Of a DNA stretch of 64,000 nt, positions 59,492-64,000 are shown in pieces. Where the stretch lies: positions 62,001 through 126,000 of the forward strand of contig NZ_WEHZ01000009.1 in the NCBI RefSeq assembly GCF_012641745.1. Reading direction: 5' to 3'. The position numbers and the translations under genes were made by a program. The notes beneath the pieces were generated by a model, which worked only from the letters and a program-made list of their open reading frames with translations, made no database searches and was not told the DNA's origin. How positions within the stretch are numbered: position 1 is the first letter of the stretch; each line of letters opens with the position of its first letter. This stretch comes from Pseudoalteromonas peptidolytica. GTDB lineage: Bacteria; Pseudomonadota; Gammaproteobacteria; Enterobacterales; Alteromonadaceae.

Positions 59492-61429
59492 CTAGCCTTT
59501 CTTTTTTATTTGCCTGTATAAGGTCTTTAATTTTTTTAACTCAGTCTTAGATAGTGGTTTTTGTTGATACTGTGACTTCTCAAATAACGCATAGAACTGC
59601 CAAAGTACCTTCTCATTCTCCGGAAACAATTGTGTTAATTCCTGAATATTCTGTCGAACGCTACCACTGTGTGAGTCCCTATTTAAATAACGCACTATAT
59701 CATTGTAATAAGCCAACTCGATAGGGGGGGAAGCCCTACGTATATAGTTTACCAAGAAGAAGAGAATGACAGATAGTATCGCAAATATTAGTAATGATAT
59801 AATCCCAGCCCACAGTGTGCCGTATTTACCAAACCAATTTTTGAACAACTTGCTTTGTTTGTCTCTATCAAAGTTGATGACAACTCTAGTCCACTGATAA
59901 TCTAGCTCTTCTAGTTTTAATCGTACCCAATTAATTGAATGCCAATTTGAAAAAGCGATTAAGCTGTATCCTAATCCTTGTTGAAACTCATTAGACAATT
60001 GCGCTAGCTGCGACAGGCTACCTGTCATGCGTTCTGGTGCTATCCATGCTGTCGGATCTAACCGTTGCCAACCTACTCCAGGCGTAAAATACTCGACCCA
60101 AGCGTGAGCATCATATTGATAAACACTATAATAACCTTGGTTTTTGTTTTGCTCACCACCTAAATAACCCGATACCAAGCGCGCTGGAATGTTTGCGCTT
60201 CTCAGCAAAAATGCAGCTGCCGAGGCGTAGTGCCCACAAAAACCATTTTGTGTATTAAACAAAAATTCATCAACTCTGTTATCAGACTGACTAGGTGTTG
60301 GGGTCAGAGTGTAAATAAATTGATTATTGAGAAAATACAGCCTCATTTTCTCAATAAACTCGCTTGTATTTGACGAACTCATTGCCCAAGTTTGAGCTAA
60401 CTGGGTTGTTTTAGGGTTAAACCCTTTAGGGATCTTTACATTACGTTGATAATACCAAGGTTTTAGCGTGCTTTCAGGTGAAAAGTCGCTAACCATAATT
60501 GAGTACTCAATAGGCTTTGATGTGAGACTTTTGAGGTAAACTGTGCCAAATACATTGCTATTTAACTTTGGGTTATTTGAGTATGAGTAGGATAAACCGT
60601 ATAACCAAGGAATGTGACTTGGTTGAGCAATGATTGTTGCATGCTCGCCTTCATCGAGGGGAGGTGGCTTCATATTCGTTCTTTGATATTCAGATATTTT
60701 CCAGCGTTTTCCGTCAAATTCATCATGAATGATGGCTCGCCAGTAGTAAGGCCCTTCAATCTGCTCATTTTCAAAGGTAGCTCGGAATACGAGTTCTTCC
60801 GATTGCGATAAGCTAACAATATCAAACGGATCGACATTTTCAGACAGGCCTGTTTTAGCTTCCTTCTGGGGTTGTGGTAGCTGCCAAAATGCCGGTAACT
60901 TTGGTAAAAAAACCACTAAAAATGCAGCCACCGGCAACACTATTATCAAGCCTTTGATGCTTACTTTCAAAGCCGGTTTTAATTTTAAGTTCTGCTCTAG
61001 GTTAAGCATAATAGCTAGGTTTACAGCCAGCATGCAAAGCACTAACAAAGCAGCAAACAGGCTTTGTGTGAATAAAAATAAGCACGGATAAGTAAAAAAA
61101 TTCAAAATACAAATTTGCGTGAACTGGTTTGCCTTTGTGGCATGTATCTGTTTCAGCAAGGAGGCTATTAACATGAGCGCGACGAAAACATTTACGCTAT
61201 TTTTCAGACCAATTAAGCTTGCAGTTGTAACTGCCCCAAGTAAAGTAACGACATTAATGAATCGCACACTCAATATTGTTGGTGTTGTGAATATGCGAAT
61301 GGTTTGCCAAAGCATCAGCACGCTTACTAAACCCGTAAAGCCAACCCCAAAGTCATCAATCAGAATGAGGCTAATCAACCAAACAAATACAGAGGTGCTA
61401 TAGTACCATACTGGAAACTTAGAACTCAC
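59492..61429 (-). CDS. tgpA: TgpA-type transglutaminase-like membrane protein (DUF3488)
   Basis: 645 residues starting at GTG 61429 with GGAGG 6 bases upstream, overlapping the DUF58 gene by 11 bases. Six hydrophobic helices in the first 180 residues, a periplasmic transglutaminase core with Cys in NGFCGHYASAAAF (near 398), His in DAHAWVEYF and Asp in WQRLDPTAWI, one more helix (LWAGIISLLIFAILSVILFFLV) and a cytosolic tail. Pseudomonas TgpA is an essential member of this family. Located with moxR and DUF58 genes as usual. The catalytic triad is intact; its substrate is not known. Confidence 0.9.
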   Translation of the reverse strand: MSSKFPVWYYSTSVFVWLISLILIDDFGVGFTGLVSVLMLWQTIRIFTTPTILSVRFINVVTLLGAVTTASLIGLKNSVNVFVALMLIASLLKQIHATKANQFTQICILNFFTYPCLFLFTQSLFAALLVLCMLAVNLAIMLNLEQNLKLKPALKVSIKGLIIVLPVAAFLVVFLPKLPAFWQLPQPQKEAKTGLSENVDPFDIVSLSQSEELVFRATFENEQIEGPYYWRAIIHDEFDGKRWKISEYQRTNMKPPPLDEGEHATIIAQPSHIPWLYGLSYSYSNNPKLNSNVFGTVYLKSLTSKPIEYSIMVSDFSPESTLKPWYYQRNVKIPKGFNPKTTQLAQTWAMSSSNTSEFIEKMRLYFLNNQFIYTLTPTPSQSDNRVDEFLFNTQNGFCGHYASAAAFLLRSANIPARLVSGYLGGEQNKNQGYYSVYQYDAHAWVEYFTPGVGWQRLDPTAWIAPERMTGSLSQLAQLSNEFQQGLGYSLIAFSNWHSINWVRLKLEELDYQWTRVVINFDRDKQSKLFKNWFGKYGTLWAGIISLLIFAILSVILFFLVNYIRRASPPIELAYYNDIVRYLNRDSHSGSVRQNIQELTQLFPENEKVLWQFYALFEKSQYQQKPLSKTELKKLKTLYRQIKKKG

Positions 61430-62363
61430 TCAGCGCCTCCAAGCATTTTTGCTTATGTGCGTTCCCGCTACCCAGTGGTATACGCAGTTGTTTGAGTTTT
61501 ATTGCATAATGAGCTTGCTGTTTATCGGCATCCAAAATTTGTGTGCAAAGCTTACCCAAGCGTTCCTCTTTTGTGCCAAGTAATAAGTCATAATCAAAGA
61601 CGGTTTGATTTGAAAAGTGGCCATTAGAGTTGTGTGTTTTAACTAACATCTGCTCGGTTTTGGCGTAATGCTTCCAAGCGACCCTGCTAAGGCTCATCCC
61701 TTTTTGATAAAGGGTAAGGTGGTCAAACTCAGATGCGCTATCCTGCTGTTGTGATAAAGTTTCGTTTTTATCTGGTATATGACTTGGTTGTTGCTCTTTT
61801 TCATCTAAAGGTAATGGTGTAGGGTAAATATAAAAGACATCATTTGGTCTTAAATAAGACCATGTCCGGATCAGCCCAAGTGGAAAGTAGCTCATTATTT
61901 TAATGGTGCCAGTTTCATATTTACCCCGTGATAAGTTGGTAATAGGAAGCGCTATTTGTATCTCATCTTGAATAATAGGAATATGTGAAGGTGTATGGTT
62001 GTATTCACTAGTGAGCCTTAGCGACTGTATCTCTGAGCTTGATGACAACTTTAAATTAAGGGTAGGGTGATAAGGACTAAAGTTATCCTCAGCGCCCAAA
62101 TACTGAATTTTAGCATTGTTAAAATTAAAAAAAGCGATAAACAAGACCACGACCATGATCACGGCCATTATGTATGATGTCGCGAGGATCAGGTTATTTT
62201 GATAATTTATCCCCAAAATGAAGTTAATGAGTGCAACTGTGACAAAAAAGAAGCCATCCTTAGATGGCAAGATATAGATATTGCTGTGTGAAAACGTGAG
62301 TTCTGAACTTTGGTGCTTTTTATATATGTGCTGTTTGACTTGAGCTCGCAAGCGTTTGAACAT
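61419..62363 (-). CDS. DUF58 protein (MoxR-associated)
   Basis: 314 residues. Two hydrophobic helices near the N-terminus (GFFFVTVALINFILGINYQ, LILATSYIMAVIMVVVLFIAFF), then a beta-rich part and the DUF58 core SASEFDHLTLYQKGMSLSRVAWKHYAKTEQMLVKTH. In other bacteria DUF58 proteins are partners of MoxR ATPases and TgpA-type transglutaminases. Two bases downstream of the moxR stop. Confidence 0.88.
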   Translation of the reverse strand: MFKRLRAQVKQHIYKKHQSSELTFSHSNIYILPSKDGFFFVTVALINFILGINYQNNLILATSYIMAVIMVVVLFIAFFNFNNAKIQYLGAEDNFSPYHPTLNLKLSSSSEIQSLRLTSEYNHTPSHIPIIQDEIQIALPITNLSRGKYETGTIKIMSYFPLGLIRTWSYLRPNDVFYIYPTPLPLDEKEQQPSHIPDKNETLSQQQDSASEFDHLTLYQKGMSLSRVAWKHYAKTEQMLVKTHNSNGHFSNQTVFDYDLLLGTKEERLGKLCTQILDADKQQAHYAIKLKQLRIPLGSGNAHKQKCLEALSEF

Positions 62364-62365
62364 AT

Positions 62366-63271
62366 TTAATGTACCGGTACGTTATCAAATATTTGCAATT
62401 TGAGCTGGGCTTCATTTGTGCTCGTTACACCCAAACGATGTGCGCAAACAGAGGTAAAAACAGCTTGTACATCATCTGGGATGACAAAGTCTCGACCATT
62501 GATAAATGCGTATGCACGGCTTGCTGAAGCCAGTGCAATACTGGCGCGTGGCGATAGTGGATCGCTAAACATGCCTGAGCTTCTCGTATACGTGATCAAA
62601 CGCAAAATATAGCTAACTACCGCGTCACTTAAAGTAATAAGAGGGATTTTTTGCTGAAATTTCAGTAGGGCGTCACTATCTATTACTTGCTGAGTCTTGA
62701 CTGAGGCGCGAGGTATGCCAGCTTGGTGAATTAGCTGTGCTTCAGCGGCCTCTGATGGGTAACCAAGACTAATCCTCATAAAAAACCTATCCAACTGAGA
62801 CTCTGGTAATGGGTAAGTTCCAGATTGGTGTTGTGGATTTTGTGTTGCAATTACAAAAAATGGGCTAGGGAGCTTGTGACTCTCGCCATCTATGGTCACT
62901 TGATGTTCTTCCATTGACTCCAATAACGCACTTTGCGTTTTTGGGCTTGCTCTATTTATCTCGTCCGCGAGTAAAACCTGTGTGAAAACAGGACCTGGGT
63001 GGAATTCAAAAGATTGTTGTTCGCGGTTGAAAATAGAAGTCCCGGTAATGTCTGATGGTAGAAGATCGCTCGTAAATTGGACTCGCCGATAATTTAACCC
63101 AAGTACATCAGCCAATGAATGCGATAAAGTTGTTTTACCCATACCCGGTAAATCCTCGATGAGTAAATGGCCTCGACAGAGCAAGCTACAAATCGCCAGT
63201 TTAATTTGCTCAGGCTTTTCCAAAATCACAGCAGAAAGAGAGTCTATAACATCATTAATGACCTGGTTCAT
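62366..63271 (-). CDS. moxR: MoxR-family AAA+ ATPase
   Basis: 301 residues. Walker A DLPGMGKTTLSHSLADVL, Walker B VLLADEINRASPKTQSALLESMEEHQVTIDG, sensor 1 VIATQNPQHQSGTYPLPESQLDRF, and sensor 2 DPLSPRASIALASASRAYAF: the MoxR subfamily. These act as chaperone-like ATPases for partner proteins encoded beside them (DUF58, TgpA). The start overlaps the response-regulator stop as ATGA, so the regulator is part of the same unit. Confidence 0.95.
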   Translation of the reverse strand: MNQVINDVIDSLSAVILEKPEQIKLAICSLLCRGHLLIEDLPGMGKTTLSHSLADVLGLNYRRVQFTSDLLPSDITGTSIFNREQQSFEFHPGPVFTQVLLADEINRASPKTQSALLESMEEHQVTIDGESHKLPSPFFVIATQNPQHQSGTYPLPESQLDRFFMRISLGYPSEAAEAQLIHQAGIPRASVKTQQVIDSDALLKFQQKIPLITLSDAVVSYILRLITYTRSSGMFSDPLSPRASIALASASRAYAFINGRDFVIPDDVQAVFTSVCAHRLGVTSTNEAQLKLQIFDNVPVH

Positions 63272-63651
63272 GTCACCAGCTCTAAACGTTTCATTACAGA
63301 ATCGACTTTGTGTGCATTGAAGGGTTTTGCAATAAAACCTTTAGCTCCTAACTCCCAAGTGTTTTGAACATTTTCCATACTGTTATGTCCGGAGCACATG
63401 ATGACATGAGCTGTTGGAAAGTTTTCATTGATGTAAGCTAGAATTTCAGTTCCATCAGTATCTGGAAGCTCAATATCTAGAAAGACTACGTTGGGCTGTT
63501 TATGCTTTAGTAGCGGTTTTGCTGAATCGAAGTTTTCACAGCCGTAGACTTCTTCAAAGCCTAAATTTTCTAAAATTTGAGTAAGAAAATCTCGGATTTC
63601 AACTGCATCATCAATAATCAAAATGGGTTCTAGCGGTCTTACAAATTCCAT
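63268..63651 (-). CDS. Single-domain response regulator
   Basis: 127 residues from ATG 63651 (a TTG further upstream would add five). Receiver domain only: acidic pair IIDDAVEIRDFL, phosphoacceptor Asp59 in VVFLDIELPDTDG, Ser/Thr switch in VIMCSGHNSMENV and Lys in GFIAKPFNAHKVD. CheY-like with no output domain, so it probably acts by protein contact. Translationally coupled to moxR, which is an uncommon partner for a receiver domain. No histidine kinase is adjacent. Confidence 0.9.
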   Translation of the reverse strand: MEFVRPLEPILIIDDAVEIRDFLTQILENLGFEEVYGCENFDSAKPLLKHKQPNVVFLDIELPDTDGTEILAYINENFPTAHVIMCSGHNSMENVQNTWELGAKGFIAKPFNAHKVDSVMKRLELVT

Positions 63652-63735
63652 ATGTCGATACTTCAAATTACAAATTCAATCACATACTATAAAATGCTTA
63701 TCCATAGCTCAACAGTTATTGTTGTAAACTTTATG

Positions 63736-63769
63736 AATATGTCCGATACCGTCTAGTATTGGACATATT
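63736..63769. promoter_or_regulatory. 14-bp near-perfect dyad upstream of the response regulator
   Basis: AATATGTCCGATAC (63736-63749) and GTATTGGACATATT (63756-63769) are inverse complements with one mismatch, around CGTCTA. It lies about 85 bases upstream of the regulator start and has no T run, so it may be an operator. It could also be the transcript end of the partial gene on the right, whose stop lies at 63867. Confidence 0.5.
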
Positions 63770-63866
63770 GTAGTAACGATAGTGCGCATAATGCAATCCA
63801 CACATAACAACCCATAATTTATATTATGTTAAATAGGTTGTTTTATACTGCCAGTTGGATTCCTAA

Positions 63867-64000
63867 TCAGTTGATTACTTCTCTTTTGCCATCTATGTGT
63901 TGCTTTAAAAGAAATACCGCACGCTCTAATGTCACATCATTACCATTTTCGTCCATATCACCTGGCATTATCACTGTCGGTTCGAAATCTTCACGGTAAC
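63867..64000 (-). CDS. Partial gene at the right edge, C-terminal 44 codons
   Basis: Minus-strand frame running in from base 64000 and ending at TGA 63867. Its last residues are YREDFEPTVIMPGDMDENGN followed by DVTLERAVFLLKQHIDGKRE and VIN. The final segment looks like a helical C-terminus; I cannot name the family. Coding is supported by an open frame continuous to the edge and typical codon use. The downstream dyad at 63736 might be its terminator. Confidence 0.55.
   Translation of the reverse strand, partial: YREDFEPTVIMPGDMDENGNDVTLERAVFLLKQHIDGKREVIN

Overview
The window is a stretch of chromosome from a marine gammaproteobacterium of the Alteromonadales, most likely Pseudoalteromonas or a close relative. 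This is inferred from gene order and protein resemblance: seqA-pgm, lolA-rarA-crcB-serS, aguA/aguB, mfd-csiV, ybfF-DUF2788-ybfE-fldA-fur, an Alteromonadales-type DUF3083 gene and moderate-to-low GC. No rRNA, tRNA, CRISPR array, prophage or transposase gene is visible. Most of the window is core genome.

Layout. 1-2.9 kb: etfB (5'-truncated by the window edge), etfA, a fosA-type fosfomycin glutathione transferase, pirin. 2.9-7.8 kb: DUF3083 gene, glnS, a Hanks-type protein kinase. 8-10.5 kb (minus): ybfF, DUF2788, ybfE, fldA, fur. 10.6-13.9 kb: seqA-pgm and astE. 14-18.1 kb: branched-chain 2-oxoacid dehydrogenase operon bkdA1-bkdA2-bkdB, preceded by a perfect 16-bp palindrome of LiuR type. 18.9-21.9 kb: large TonB-dependent receptor. 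22-28.5 kb (minus): aguA-aguB (agmatine to putrescine), then mfd-csiV-small lipoprotein. 28.5-31.3 kb: PilZ-like protein, dCache chemoreceptor, divergent 39-aa lipoprotein.

32-45.2 kb is the accessory part and the most interesting: a methyltransferase whose two glutamates are spaced as in the double-E loop of protein arginine methyltransferases, a formyltransferase-like protein that seems to lack its catalytic histidine, an MdpB-type tail-collar protein, a 26-codon ORF with a strong Shine-Dalgarno that overlaps the next start as ATGA, and a 3,416-residue secreted repeat protein (Ig-like, cadherin-like, Calx-beta, choice-of-anchor U). All point the same way and are closely packed. I propose, as inference, that they form one surface or secretion system.

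45.8-57.7 kb returns to core genes: ald, lrp, ftsK, lolA, rarA, crcB, serS, rmf, fabA (with a FabR-type operator), a fused double PTPS-fold protein, an M23 peptidase and a thioesterase. 58-63.7 kb (minus): response regulator, MoxR ATPase, DUF58 protein, TgpA transglutaminase, Na+/H+ antiporter-family transporter. A 5'-truncated gene enters at the right edge.

Four copies of a 130-215 bp MITE-like repeat with terminal inverted repeats lie between genes near 7.9, 45.4, 54.7 and 57.9 kb. Because no search could be run, family names rest on motif recognition, and the gene starts given here often differ from the longest open frame.
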